64,000 bases of DNA from Streptococcus pneumoniae (GTDB taxonomy: Bacteria; Bacillota; Bacilli; Lactobacillales; Streptococcaceae): positions 1,054,001 through 1,118,000 of the forward strand of contig JBFDTN010000001.1 of assembly GCA_040719455.1 (NCBI GenBank), read 5' to 3'. The notes beneath the pieces were generated by a model. The model saw nothing but the letters and a program-made list of their open reading frames with translations, ran no database searches and was not told where the DNA came from. The translations under genes and the position numbers were made by a program. This document shows, in pieces, positions 37,885 through 46,917 of the stretch (the first letter of the stretch is position 1; each line of letters begins with the position of its first letter).

Positions 37885-39453
37885 CTACTTATCTCCTTTA
37901 TTGCGAATGACAAATCCTGTCTTTTTCTCGCTTGAGATGCGTTTGCGTGGTTTTTTGTTGTCTTTTCCGAAACGGTCGCGGTCATTGGTGCGGCGTTTCT
38001 CTTTGTAATCTCTGCGACCACCGCTACGACGGTCATCTCCACGACGATTGTTAGATGATGAGCGTCCACCTTTACCAGACTTGCCACGGCTACCGCCTTT
38101 GTCACCTGGGATGTATTTGAACGGCAATGGTTTTTCACGTGCAATTTCCACTTCTGGCATTGACTCTGGGTCTTGCACCGTCAAGCTCAAGATATACATA
38201 GCCAATTCTTCTGGTGAAAATTCGCTAGCCAATTTAATAGCATCCTTGCCGAATTTAGCAAAATTCTTACGGATGTTTTCATCTGCGAAATCACGTTCAA
38301 TTTTTTTAAGCGCAATTTTTTTCTTAGCCTGGAAAGCCTCTTCTGCTGTCGCAGGCTTCATGCCTGTCATACGCTTCTTAGTCAAATCCTCAATAATCTT
38401 GAGGTAGCCCATTTCATTTGGTGAGACAAAGGTAATCGATTGACCAGATTTTCCAGCACGCCCTGTCCGACCGATACGGTGAACATAGCTTTCAGGATCT
38501 TGTGGAATGTCGTAATTATAGACATGGGTCACCCCTGAAATATCCAATCCACGAGCCGCAACGTCTGTTGCTACAAGGACATCCAGACCACCTGTCTTGA
38601 AATCACGCAAGACACGCAGGCGCTTGTTTTGATCCAAATCTCCATGAATCCCTTCTGCACGGAAGCCACGGATTTTCAGACCACGAGTCAATTCATCGAC
38701 ACGGCGCTTGGTCCGACCAAAGACGATTGATAATTCTGGCTGATCCACATCCATAAGTCGCGTCATAGTGTCAAATTTTTCTTGTTCCTTAACACGGATA
38801 TAGTATTGATCGACCAATTCTGTCGTCAATTCTTTTGCCTCAATCTGCACATGCTCAGGATTTTTCATGAATTGAACACCGATGCGTTTAATCGGAGCTG
38901 GCATAGTTGCTGAAAAGAGAAGCGTTTGACGTTCTTCTGGAACTCGAGAGATGATTGATTCGATATCTTCCAAGAAGCCCATGTTGAGCATTTCATCTGC
39001 TTCATCGAGGATAAGAGTTTCTACATGGTTGAGTTTCAATGCCTTGCGCTTAATCAAATCTAAAAGACGACCAGGTGTACCCACTACGATATGAGCGCCA
39101 GATTTGAGCGCCTTAATTTGCTTTTCAATGCTTGAACCACCATAAACGGAGCGGACTTTAACACCCTTGCTACGACCGAAGCGAAAAAGCTCTTCCTGAC
39201 TTTGAACGGCTAATTCCCGCGTTGGGGCAATGACCAAGGCTTGAACGGTCAATTCCACAGCGCGGATTTTTTCAAGAGTTGGCAGACCAAAAGCTGCTGT
39301 TTTTCCTGTCCCAGTCTGGGCCTGACCAATCACGTCCTTACCCGCAAGGGCAAGGGGAATCGTCTTTTCTTGAATCGGACTTGCCTCCACAAAGCCCGCG
39401 GCATCAATCTCTGCTAGCAAGTCAGCAGATAACTGTAATTCATTAAATTTCAT
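37885..39453 (-). CDS. cshA: DEAD-box RNA helicase (CshA type)
   Basis: A 522-residue ATP-dependent RNA helicase linked to RNA decay and cold growth in firmicutes. The Q motif (GFVEASPIQEKTIPLAL), motif I (AQTGTGKTAAFG), DEAD (LDEADEMLN), SAT (LFSATMP), ARGLD and HRIGRTGRAG are intact. The Arg/Gly/Lys-rich C-terminal tail after about residue 435 binds RNA. It stands alone between terminators and has a leader of about 160 nt. Confidence 0.95.
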   Translation of the reverse strand: MKFNELQLSADLLAEIDAAGFVEASPIQEKTIPLALAGKDVIGQAQTGTGKTAAFGLPTLEKIRAVELTVQALVIAPTRELAVQSQEELFRFGRSKGVKVRSVYGGSSIEKQIKALKSGAHIVVGTPGRLLDLIKRKALKLNHVETLILDEADEMLNMGFLEDIESIISRVPEERQTLLFSATMPAPIKRIGVQFMKNPEHVQIEAKELTTELVDQYYIRVKEQEKFDTMTRLMDVDQPELSIVFGRTKRRVDELTRGLKIRGFRAEGIHGDLDQNKRLRVLRDFKTGGLDVLVATDVAARGLDISGVTHVYNYDIPQDPESYVHRIGRTGRAGKSGQSITFVSPNEMGYLKIIEDLTKKRMTGMKPATAEEAFQAKKKIALKKIERDFADENIRKNFAKFGKDAIKLASEFSPEELAMYILSLTVQDPESMPEVEIAREKPLPFKYIPGDKGGSRGKSGKGGRSSSNNRRGDDRRSGGRRDYKEKRRTNDRDRFGKDNKKPRKRISSEKKTGFVIRNKGDK

Positions 39454-39509
39454 ATTCTTCTTTCTAAGTTGGAAAAATCCAACATCACCAATGGGACCTC
39501 AGCCCTCAT

Positions 39510-39545
39510 CTAAAAAATAAAAACCGTCTAAGTAGGACAGGTTTT
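39510..39545. terminator. Hairpin with T-run in the cshA leader
   Basis: AAAACCGTC and GACAGGTTTTTTT form a stem on the plus strand; on the minus strand the same stem runs into TTTTATTTTTT. It lies about 60-95 nt before the cshA start, inside the predicted leader, so it could attenuate cshA transcription. Confidence 0.55.
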
Positions 39546-39601
39546 TTTAGACATCACTCTGGTGCAAGAAGTGGAGCTTATTTCCCAATATATACAATTT
39601 C

Positions 39602-39625
39602 GTTGCATGCAACTTCTCTAGTATA
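39602..39625 (-). promoter_or_regulatory. cshA promoter -10 and adjacent palindrome
   Basis: The minus strand has TGTTATACT (extended -10; TATACT at 39620-39625). The expected start falls in a perfect 12-bp palindrome GTTGCATGCAAC at 39602-39613. The leader to cshA is about 160 nt. Confidence 0.5.
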
Positions 39626-39690
39626 ACACAATTCTCAGAAATAGATAGCTTTTTATCTATGATTTCTGTAAGATTACGTTTCCAAACCTT

Positions 39691-39719
39691 TTGACAGGCA
39701 GTCAATGATATAGTATAAT
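39691..39719 (+). promoter_or_regulatory. Promoter of the gene at 39744
   Basis: TTGACA at 39691-39696 and TATAAT at 39714-39719 are 17 nt apart: a full consensus sigma-A promoter. Confidence 0.85.
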
Positions 39720-39743
39720 GCCTAAAAATAGAAAGGAAAATCC

Positions 39744-40367
39744 ATGAAACGTCAACACAAATCAAACAAAAAAGGACGTATTCTACGTCGCCTCACCATT
39801 TTTCTAATCTTAGTCCTTGCAGGAGCTGCCTTTCTCTATCACAATGGCAATGTCTCTGGTAAATGGCACAGTCCTCATTTAGAAAAGCTTGCTCAGCAAA
39901 AAATTCAAGAAGAATGGAATCAACAAGTCTCAGGTCTTGGTACAGAACTTGATCTCACAAGTCTCTTAAAAGAGCAGCAAGTCGTCTTAGAAGTCAAGGA
40001 GGACAAGGCTGTCTTATCACTCACAGCTTCGATTGATAAATCTGCTCTCCTATCAAGTCTTGGGATTTCGTCAGATTCGTTTCTTACAGAAACCCTGACT
40101 GCGACGCTTGAAGAGGCCATAGTAGCTACCTTAGACAATCAAGGCATTGCCTATGATACAAAAACAGGAACTCTCTCTACCATGCTTTTTGAAGGAAAAA
40201 TCAATCCTCTTTTACACATCATTACGATTGAAAAAATCAACACTGCTTCTTGGGCAGGATTAGCATCAAGCGGGCTCAAAGAAGGTAGTATCATTCCTTA
40301 CTGGAAAATGGGATCTACCATCTCCTTTGCAGGAAATAGCGACTATCTATTTGATAAGCTTCCTTAA
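39744..40367 (+). CDS. Secreted or membrane-anchored protein of unknown function
   Basis: A 207-residue protein with a basic start (KRQHKSNKKGRILRR) and one membrane segment (LTIFLILVLAGAAFLY), then an extracytoplasmic domain rich in Lys, Glu, Ser and Leu. No catalytic motif or sortase signal was recognised. GAAAGGAAAATCC before the ATG and a consensus promoter suggest strong expression. It is divergent from cshA and has its own terminator. Function unknown. Confidence 0.82.
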   Translation: MKRQHKSNKKGRILRRLTIFLILVLAGAAFLYHNGNVSGKWHSPHLEKLAQQKIQEEWNQQVSGLGTELDLTSLLKEQQVVLEVKEDKAVLSLTASIDKSALLSSLGISSDSFLTETLTATLEEAIVATLDNQGIAYDTKTGTLSTMLFEGKINPLLHIITIEKINTASWAGLASSGLKEGSIIPYWKMGSTISFAGNSDYLFDKLP

Positions 40368-40375
40368 ATATGAAA

Positions 40376-40403
40376 AAGAGTTGAGCAACTGCTCAGCTCT
40401 TTA
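40376..40403. terminator. Bidirectional terminator between the 39744 gene and corA
   Basis: AAAGAGTTGAGCA / TGCTCAGCTCTTT forms a long stem with a 2-nt loop. T-rich tails lie on both sides, so it serves the two convergent genes. Confidence 0.85.
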
Positions 40404-40406
40404 TTT

Positions 40407-41315
40407 CTATCGTTTATTCGCTACCCATTTTAAGAGTTGGGCCAGGACAATCCACAACACCGCACTTAAAATAATGATATACATCCATGCATGATCATCA
40501 TTAGTCCAAGGAAGGGGCACATTCATCCCAAAGAATCCTGTAATGACTGCAATAACGGCAAGAAGGATAGAGATAATGGTCAAAATGGTCAGATTATCAT
40601 TTAGATTATTGTTCAAGATATTATTGTAAGAACTGGATAATTGCTGCAAAACCTGCGACACCAAGTCTGTCATAGCTACCAACTGGCGAGCTTCAATCAT
40701 GGCATCGTCAAACTGTTCATGCTCAATAGCATCAAATCCACGGTAAATTGCATGTCCCTTGATATGCTCTAAGAGCATGAGGTTTTGCTTAGCAGCAGCA
40801 AGGAGATAAACCATGCTGGTTTCCAAGTCTGAAAGAGCAAACAAATGTTGTTTAGTTGTCTTTTGCCGCAATAAACCATTAATCTCATCCTTGGTCTTAT
40901 CTATCTTTTCAATCAGAGGATAATAAGAATGACTAATCAGCTCAAGACTGGCAAAAAGGAATTTATAAACCGAAACAGGCTCATGGTGCTCAATATAGCG
41001 AGCCATATTTTGCGCCACATAAGCATTGTCTTGATCGGTAATGGTAATTAAGCGATTGTCTTGGACGATAAAGGTCATGGGAATGGTTTCGTAGTGCTCT
41101 TTTTCTTTCTCCAAATCTAGGACATTGTAGATAAAGACCATTGTGCCATCTTCTCGATTGTAGTCCATGTGCGCTCGTTCGTTCTTGTCTAGCGCATACT
41201 CAATCGTCTCTTGGTCAATCCCATATTTTTCATATTCCTCAGGCACTTGATCAAGCTTTTTAGCATCCAGATTGATCCAAGACATCCCATGTTTCAAACT
41301 TTTTTCAATAAACAT
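40407..41315 (-). CDS. corA: CorA-type divalent cation channel
   Basis: A 302-residue CorA-family magnesium or cobalt transporter. A large N-terminal cytoplasmic domain is followed by two C-terminal membrane helices. The signature GFFGMNVPLP (GMN) lies in the loop between them. GGGAGAGAG precedes the ATG. Confidence 0.94.
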   Translation of the reverse strand: MFIEKSLKHGMSWINLDAKKLDQVPEEYEKYGIDQETIEYALDKNERAHMDYNREDGTMVFIYNVLDLEKEKEHYETIPMTFIVQDNRLITITDQDNAYVAQNMARYIEHHEPVSVYKFLFASLELISHSYYPLIEKIDKTKDEINGLLRQKTTKQHLFALSDLETSMVYLLAAAKQNLMLLEHIKGHAIYRGFDAIEHEQFDDAMIEARQLVAMTDLVSQVLQQLSSSYNNILNNNLNDNLTILTIISILLAVIAVITGFFGMNVPLPWTNDDHAWMYIIILSAVLWIVLAQLLKWVANKR

Positions 41316-41338
41316 CTCTCTCCCTAGCGTGGGTATTC

Positions 41339-41950
41339 TTAGAATTCCACGATGTCAAGCTTTTTTCTCTTAGCAGCCAAGACAAGGACTAAATCCAAGG
41401 TACGGCTAATAATCACAATCATAATCAGTGTATAAAGAGTCTTGAGCCAACCAATTTTAAAGGCAAGCGGTGTAATCACCAGAATGTCAATAGCAAGAAT
41501 GACCGTTGACACTTTCCAGCCCCAATATTTCTCACATAAAAGGGCAATAATATCACTTCCTGCGGTCGTACCTTGTCCCAAAAGCACCAAGGCAATCCCA
41601 ATCCCTGTCAAAATACCTGCTGGAATCATAGCGATATAAGGAACCTGATACCAGCCTTGTAAAAACTGAGTCCACTCCAAGCTCAAGGACATGGTCACAA
41701 TGGACAAAAGAGTGTAAATCACTCGTTTGCCATCTAAAAATGTATAGGCTAGTCCAAGTAAAAGTGCATTAAACACAAAACTGCTAACAGCCACATTCCA
41801 CCCAAAGACATAGTAGAGCAGCAAGGTCAGTCCTGTAATGCCACCTTCGCCAAATTCATTGGAAATCACAAAAAGATTAATGTTCATACCAAAGAGAACG
41901 GAACCTAGAATGACCAACAAGATATTTTTGATTTCTTCTTTTTTCATCAT
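41339..41950 (-). CDS. YitT/YczE-type membrane protein
   Basis: A 203-residue protein with five or six membrane segments and the YitT-family core (FGMNINLFVISNEFGEGGITGLTLLLYY, then LGQGTTAGSDIIALL). The soluble DUF2179 domain found at the C-terminus of many family members is absent, which is common among short streptococcal members. Substrate unknown. It may share a transcript with the PH-domain gene upstream, 8 nt away. Confidence 0.86.
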   Translation of the reverse strand: MMKKEEIKNILLVILGSVLFGMNINLFVISNEFGEGGITGLTLLLYYVFGWNVAVSSFVFNALLLGLAYTFLDGKRVIYTLLSIVTMSLSLEWTQFLQGWYQVPYIAMIPAGILTGIGIALVLLGQGTTAGSDIIALLCEKYWGWKVSTVILAIDILVITPLAFKIGWLKTLYTLIMIVIISRTLDLVLVLAAKRKKLDIVEF

Positions 41951-41958
41951 CTCTTTCT

Positions 41959-42375
41959 TTAGCGTAACACAGCTTCAGCCAGTGCCTGTTGAATGGCAAT
42001 CACGCTCTTATCACTCTTGAATTGCAGGGTTTCTGCAGGCTCCATGCTGGATGAAATCCAGATTTTCAACTCCGCATCTAAGTCAAAATGTCCAGATGTT
42101 TCCACTTCAAAACGAGAAATGGAGCGATAGGGAATGGACTTGTAGGAGGTTTTCTTTCCTGTCATTCCCTGCTTGTCTACCAAAATCAAGCGTTTATCCG
42201 TAAAGACGATTAAATCACGAACCAAGCTAAAGGCTGAGGTCACTTCCTCAGTCGAAAGTAATACGGCTTCAAGCTGTGCTTCTACTTTTGTGGTATCAGT
42301 TTGGGCAGCATTGCCCATCAAGCCAGAAAAAATTCCCATGTTTTTGTTATCATCGTTCAGCTTTTCATTAGCCAA
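41959..42375 (-). CDS. Bacterial PH-domain protein with uncertain start
   Basis: A protein of 138 codons from a TTG at 42375 or 126 codons from an ATG at 42339 (MGIFSGLMGNAA). The core (VRDLIVFTDKRLILVDKQGMTGKKTSYKSIPYRSISRFEVET, then DLDAELKIWIS) is a bacterial pleckstrin-homology fold. Family members usually begin near the MGIFSGLMGN segment. Neither start has a good ribosome site. One end of the MITE-like repeat lies 20 nt upstream and may have replaced the original 5' region. Confidence 0.85.
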   Translation of the reverse strand: MANEKLNDDNKNMGIFSGLMGNAAQTDTTKVEAQLEAVLLSTEEVTSAFSLVRDLIVFTDKRLILVDKQGMTGKKTSYKSIPYRSISRFEVETSGHFDLDAELKIWISSSMEPAETLQFKSDKSVIAIQQALAEAVLR

Positions 42376-42395
42376 GACGCATGCAATGCATCATC

Positions 42396-42415
42396 AATAA
42401 AAACTGAACGACTAT
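42396..42415. repeat. Single end of the MITE-like repeat
   Basis: The sequence AATAAAAACTGAACGACTATA closely matches one terminal repeat of the element at 28261-28423. The opposite end was not found nearby, so this is a remnant. Confidence 0.6.
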
Positions 42416-42423
42416 ACTCCTTT

Positions 42424-43968
42424 CTACATTTTTTCTTCGAGTACTACATCTGGATACTTGTCCGCAAACCAGCGGAGGGCAAAGTCGTTTTCAAAGAGGA
42501 AAACAGGATGATCAAAGCGGTCTTTAGCAAGGATATTGCGGCTAGACGACATACGTTCATCCAACTGCTCCTCAGAAATCCAGCGTACCGTCTTTTTGCC
42601 CATTGGTGTCATAACCACTTCTGCATTGTACTCGTTTTCCATGCGGTGTTTGAAGACTTCAAACTGGAGTTGACCAACCGCACCCAGCATATACTCACCT
42701 GTCTGGTAATTGGTATAGAGCTGGATTGCCCCTTCTTGCACCAACTGCTCAATTCCCTTATGGAATGATTTTTGTTTCATGACATTTTTAGCTGATACTT
42801 TCATGAACATTTCAGGTGTGAAGGTCGGTAGTGGTTCAAATTCAAACTTGTTCTTACCGACTGTCAACGTATCTCCGACTTGGTAAGTCCCAGTATCATA
42901 GACCCCGATGATATCGCCTGCTACGGCATTCTCCACATTCTCACGCGCCTCAGCCATAAATTGGGTAACGTTTGACAGCTTGGCTTTCTTGCCAGTCCGT
43001 GTCAGATTGACATCCATACCACGCTCAAATTCACCTGATACGATGCGGACAAAAGCAATGCGGTCGCGGTGTCGAGGGTCCATATTGGCCTGGATTTTAA
43101 AGACAAAGCCTGAAAAGTCATTCGTTAAAGGCTCAACGAGTTCTCCGTCTGTTTTCAAATGTCCATGCGGTTCTGGAGCAAATTGCAAGAAGGTTTCAAG
43201 GAAGGTCTGCACGCCAAAATTAGTCAAGGCAGAGCCGAAGAATACTGGAGTTAATTTACCTTCTAAAATCGCTTCTTCTGAAAATTCGTTTCCTGCCTCG
43301 CTCAAAAGCTCAATATCTTCTAACACTTGCTCATAAAATGGATTGCTACCAAAGAGGGCTTCTCCCTCATCAAAGCTCGCAAAACGCTCCTCGCCACGGT
43401 AAAGCTCCAAGCGTTTATTGTGTAGGTCATACAAGCCTTCAAACGATTTTCCCATACCGATTGGCCAGTTCATCGGAAAACTTGCAATCCCAAGGATCTC
43501 TTCTAGTTCTTGCAAGAGATCAAGCGGTTCCCGACCGTCACGGTCTAGCTTGTTAATGAAGGTAAAGACTGGGATATTGCGGTGTTTGACAACCTCAAAT
43601 AGTTTTTTAGTCTGTGCCTCAATCCCCTTGGCTGAGTCAATGACCATGACTGCAGCATCGACCGCCATAAGCGTCCGATAGGTATCTTCTGAGAAGTCCT
43701 CGTGCCCTGGGGTATCAAGGATATTGACGCGCTTGCCGTCATAGTCAAACTGCATAACCGAAGAAGTCACCGAGATTCCCCGTTGCTTTTCAATGTCCAT
43801 CCAGTCAGACTTGGCAAAATTTCCTGTCTTTTTCCCCTTAACCGTACCAGCCTCACGAATTTCCCCACCGAAGTAGAGCAACTGCTCGGTAATGGTCGTT
43901 TTCCCCGCATCCGGGTGGGAGATAATCGCAAAGGTGCGGCGTTTTTTAATTTCATCTTGTAGTGTCAT
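42424..43968 (-). CDS. prfC: Peptide chain release factor 3
   Basis: A 514-residue GTPase that recycles RF1 and RF2 from the ribosome. G1 ([16 protein letters not shown]), G2 (RGISVTSSV), G3 ([14 protein letters not shown]) and G4 ([10 protein letters not shown]) are intact. Length and the rest of the sequence match RF3. AAGGAG lies 6 nt before the ATG. Confidence 0.97.
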   Translation of the reverse strand: MTLQDEIKKRRTFAIISHPDAGKTTITEQLLYFGGEIREAGTVKGKKTGNFAKSDWMDIEKQRGISVTSSVMQFDYDGKRVNILDTPGHEDFSEDTYRTLMAVDAAVMVIDSAKGIEAQTKKLFEVVKHRNIPVFTFINKLDRDGREPLDLLQELEEILGIASFPMNWPIGMGKSFEGLYDLHNKRLELYRGEERFASFDEGEALFGSNPFYEQVLEDIELLSEAGNEFSEEAILEGKLTPVFFGSALTNFGVQTFLETFLQFAPEPHGHLKTDGELVEPLTNDFSGFVFKIQANMDPRHRDRIAFVRIVSGEFERGMDVNLTRTGKKAKLSNVTQFMAEARENVENAVAGDIIGVYDTGTYQVGDTLTVGKNKFEFEPLPTFTPEMFMKVSAKNVMKQKSFHKGIEQLVQEGAIQLYTNYQTGEYMLGAVGQLQFEVFKHRMENEYNAEVVMTPMGKKTVRWISEEQLDERMSSSRNILAKDRFDHPVFLFENDFALRWFADKYPDVVLEEKM

Positions 43969-44107
43969 CTGTTTCTCCTTGTTTATGATTGGCTTATTTT
44001 CTTCTTCATTTACTTCCTACATTGGACAGCTCCTTTTTTCTAACCCATCTAGTATAGCTAATTTTAGCTATTTTTTCAATGATTTCAGTAGATTTCTCCT
44101 AGCGCAT

Positions 44108-44136
44108 TTGGTCCTCTTGGCAAAATATGATACAAT
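44108..44136 (+). promoter_or_regulatory. Promoter of the GT-C membrane protein gene
   Basis: TTGGTC at 44108-44113 and TACAAT at 44131-44136 are 17 nt apart and lie 32 nt before the ATG. Confidence 0.7.
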
Positions 44137-44168
44137 AAGCTAGATTTCTTTAGAAAGGCTAGGATAAA

Positions 44169-45767
44169 ATGGTATTGTCAACGGCTAAACACAAAACAAC
44201 TAGAAGGCTGAAACAAGTATCTCGTAAAACCAGCAGATTTCTCTTTCAAGTGGGTATTATCACCGTGATTGCTCTTGCTGGAGTGATTCTAAGCGTGCTA
44301 GGTCTCCACAGTTTGCTCATGCGCACCTATATGCCCATGAGCATTGCAGAAGTCGCTCAACTTCAACCTACATCTCCTTGGGTTTACGCTCTAGCACTCC
44401 TCTTTTTCTTGCTCCTTTGGGGTTTTCGTCCTATCCTTCAAAAAAGCAAACCGTGGCAAATTTTTGCCATTTGTGGTAGTATATACGCCCTTTTAGGGCT
44501 GCACTTGATTTTCCATGTGGATCCTCAGCTACGAGCGGATGCCAAGCATGTTTTTCAAGCCGCTCTGCAGTTTAATCAAGGAAATTTCACTTCTCTGACC
44601 AAGATAGGGGCTTATCTTTATCGCAATCCACATCAGCTAGGTTTGGTTTCTCTCGAACGCTTTTACGCTATGCTCTCCACCAGTCCTCGCTTGATTTTTC
44701 TCATCAATCTTGCACTTGCTCTAGCCAGCCATTTTCTCATCTATAAAATCACGGAAGGCTTTACCCAAAGTAAACCAGTGCTCAATTACACGATTCTACT
44801 GAGCTTTTCCTTCTTTCCTGCTTTCTTTTTTATCCTCTTTGCTTACGGAACCATTCCGGGACTCTTTTTTTGTCTTCTTAGCCTTTATTTCCTAGAGCGA
44901 TTTGAGAGAACAAAGACTTGGCATTCCTTGATACTCTCTAGCTTTTTCATTGGTCTTGCCTGCTTGATTCGCAATAATTACCAATTATTTGCCCTTACCC
45001 TCCTTGCCATACTCCTACTTTCTCTGCTAAAATCTTTCCACTGGAAAAAGATTCTAGCCATGAGCATGATCAGTCTATCACTCATTGCCATGCCAAAACT
45101 TCTTCATTCTTACTATGAAAAGGCAGCACAAACGACTATCGGAGAAGGGACTCCAAAAATTGCCTATATTACCATGGGACTCATGGACAGCCCCAAGCAA
45201 AAGTCTCTCGGTGGCTGGTACAACGCTTATAATACCCGCATTCTTCAGAAAAATAAATTTGACGAGAAAGCCGCTACCAAGATGGCAAAAAAAGACTTAA
45301 AACGTATCCTCAAAAAATTTCTCAAAGACCCCATCTATGCCTTTGTCTTTTTCTACCAAAAGGTGCTATCTACCTGGACTGAGCCAACTTTTCAGTCAAT
45401 TTGGACAGGTCCGCAAGTCGAGAGAAAGCAATTCACCCACACGCCTCTCCTCCAAAGTATCTACGAGGAAAAATCAGGTTATTATTTCTTGAACAATCTT
45501 GGTTCTGCTATCTTGCTTCTATTTTACATCATTGTCGGATTTGGACTGTTATTCCAGCTATTTAAGGGAGCAGAGCCGATCCATCCCTTTGCACTTTCCT
45601 CACTCATCTTTTTCTTAGGAGGATTCGTCTTTCATTTCTTTTGGGAAACCAAGAGCCAGTATGTTTATATCTATATTCTCTTGCTCATGCCTTACTTTGC
45701 TTACTTTTTGGTCAACCTACAAGACTTTCTAAAACACTATAAAAACCGTAGAAAGAGTGACAAATAG
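44169..45767 (+). CDS. GT-C type membrane glycosyltransferase
   Basis: A 532-residue protein with about eleven membrane segments. A conserved acidic motif (HVDPQLRADAKHV) lies in the first large outer loop, as in GT-C enzymes that use lipid-linked sugar donors (GT39-like). A C-terminal soluble loop between membrane helices holds the Lys-rich KFDEKAATKMAKKDLKRILKKFLKDP. Donor and acceptor are unknown; teichoic acid or surface glycan modification is possible. The gene stands alone on the plus strand with its own promoter and terminator. Confidence 0.82.
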   Translation: MVLSTAKHKTTRRLKQVSRKTSRFLFQVGIITVIALAGVILSVLGLHSLLMRTYMPMSIAEVAQLQPTSPWVYALALLFFLLLWGFRPILQKSKPWQIFAICGSIYALLGLHLIFHVDPQLRADAKHVFQAALQFNQGNFTSLTKIGAYLYRNPHQLGLVSLERFYAMLSTSPRLIFLINLALALASHFLIYKITEGFTQSKPVLNYTILLSFSFFPAFFFILFAYGTIPGLFFCLLSLYFLERFERTKTWHSLILSSFFIGLACLIRNNYQLFALTLLAILLLSLLKSFHWKKILAMSMISLSLIAMPKLLHSYYEKAAQTTIGEGTPKIAYITMGLMDSPKQKSLGGWYNAYNTRILQKNKFDEKAATKMAKKDLKRILKKFLKDPIYAFVFFYQKVLSTWTEPTFQSIWTGPQVERKQFTHTPLLQSIYEEKSGYYFLNNLGSAILLLFYIIVGFGLLFQLFKGAEPIHPFALSSLIFFLGGFVFHFFWETKSQYVYIYILLLMPYFAYFLVNLQDFLKHYKNRRKSDK

Positions 45768-45786
45768 TCGCTCCTGCTACGGTTTT
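45742..45786 (+). terminator. Terminator of the GT-C gene
   Basis: A long stem: AAAACCGTAG pairs with CTACGGTTTT, and inside GAGTGAC pairs with GTCGCTC. A T-run follows. It overlaps the last codons of the gene. Confidence 0.88.
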
Positions 45787-45943
45787 TGTGTTTTTAAAAT
45801 TCTAACTGGGCAAATTTCTTGCTGCTGACTCTAAAAAAATGAAGACATAGAAGATTTGACTATTCATACACCATTCTGAAAAATGTGTTCAGTAAAACAA
45901 GAAGCCAGCAAAAAAAGAGGAGGACACTCCCCTTGCTCACAAT

Positions 45944-46645
45944 CTAATACTCCTCTAACTCCTCATTCCACTTTTGCTCTCCAACAGCTCGTGAAAGCTT
46001 GATTCCTTTGATAATGGCGCATAAAGCTACTGTAAAAACCAAGGTGATGATCAGGTAATTGAGCAAAAGTCCATGATTGCCAATCAAAGGTGGCTGGCGC
46101 AAAAAACCATAATCTCCGCCCGTTAAGACATCCACAACTAAAATGCCAAAATTTAACATAGCCGTGATTTCAACAATGCGACGCTTGGTTAAACGCAATT
46201 CTTTTCTTTGACGAAGATAGATCAAGGAAGATCCCAACAAGGCAACATGCCCAAAAATAAAAGAGAAAATCGTCACATGAAACCAAGAAAAAGGATCAAA
46301 AACAGGATAAAGCAAGGCTGCAATGGAGCCAAAGACCCCAACAGCTGCAAAATATTCCTTGTAAAGCCAATCATCTGGCATGAGAAGAAGGGCAAACATA
46401 GCCATGCGACAATGATACAGAGGTAAACTTTCAGCCAAGGGCGTCCTCGTCCAGATATACCATCCATACAACGTCACTAACTGTACCACTTGCAAACTCT
46501 TGAAAAAAAGTAAACAAGACCGCTCTTTATAAAACTTCATCGCCCCATACATGACGCCCAGCAAGAGCAAAAGCAGCCACATATGATCCACAATCGTTAA
46601 CTGCGGTGGTTCTGTCTTATAGGCTGTGAAAAATTCCTGTAACAT
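45944..46645 (-). CDS. TIGR02206-type membrane protein (YwaF-like)
   Basis: A 233-residue protein with about seven membrane segments, matching the TIGR02206 family (LPLYHCRMAMFALLLM, DPFSWFHVTIFSFIFGHVALLGSSLIYLRQR, GGDYGFLRQPP). Function unknown. A weak GC-rich hairpin with a T-run lies after it near 45910-45935. Confidence 0.85.
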   Translation of the reverse strand: MLQEFFTAYKTEPPQLTIVDHMWLLLLLLGVMYGAMKFYKERSCLLFFKSLQVVQLVTLYGWYIWTRTPLAESLPLYHCRMAMFALLLMPDDWLYKEYFAAVGVFGSIAALLYPVFDPFSWFHVTIFSFIFGHVALLGSSLIYLRQRKELRLTKRRIVEITAMLNFGILVVDVLTGGDYGFLRQPPLIGNHGLLLNYLIITLVFTVALCAIIKGIKLSRAVGEQKWNEELEEY

Positions 46646-46917
46646 AGCTATTCTCCCTCTCTATCTGCTACTTTTCTACATCTCTTTTCTGTGATATACC
46701 ACATAAAAAATCGCTAACGACTCCTTGATAATCCCGATAAGACGGAAAAAGGCAGCCACTCAAACATGATCATTCTTCAATCTCTTGATTAGATTGACAG
46801 TCTTCGCTTCTCTTTACCAACTTATCTGACTAAATAAACTTCATAACACTTAAATATAAAATCCCTAATCAAATGAAGCCAATCAGCCTATATGCCTAAA
46901 TACGCAAAATTATTTGA
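46646..46917. other. Gap of 272 bp with no recognised feature
   Basis: No gene, terminator or repeat is supported here. It separates the TIGR02206-type gene from the end of murF, both on the minus strand, and probably holds the promoter of the former. Confidence 0.4.

Noticed and set aside
39547-39765. A 72-codon minus-strand frame before cshA
   Set aside because: It overlaps the consensus promoter of the divergent gene and the cshA leader and has no ribosome site.
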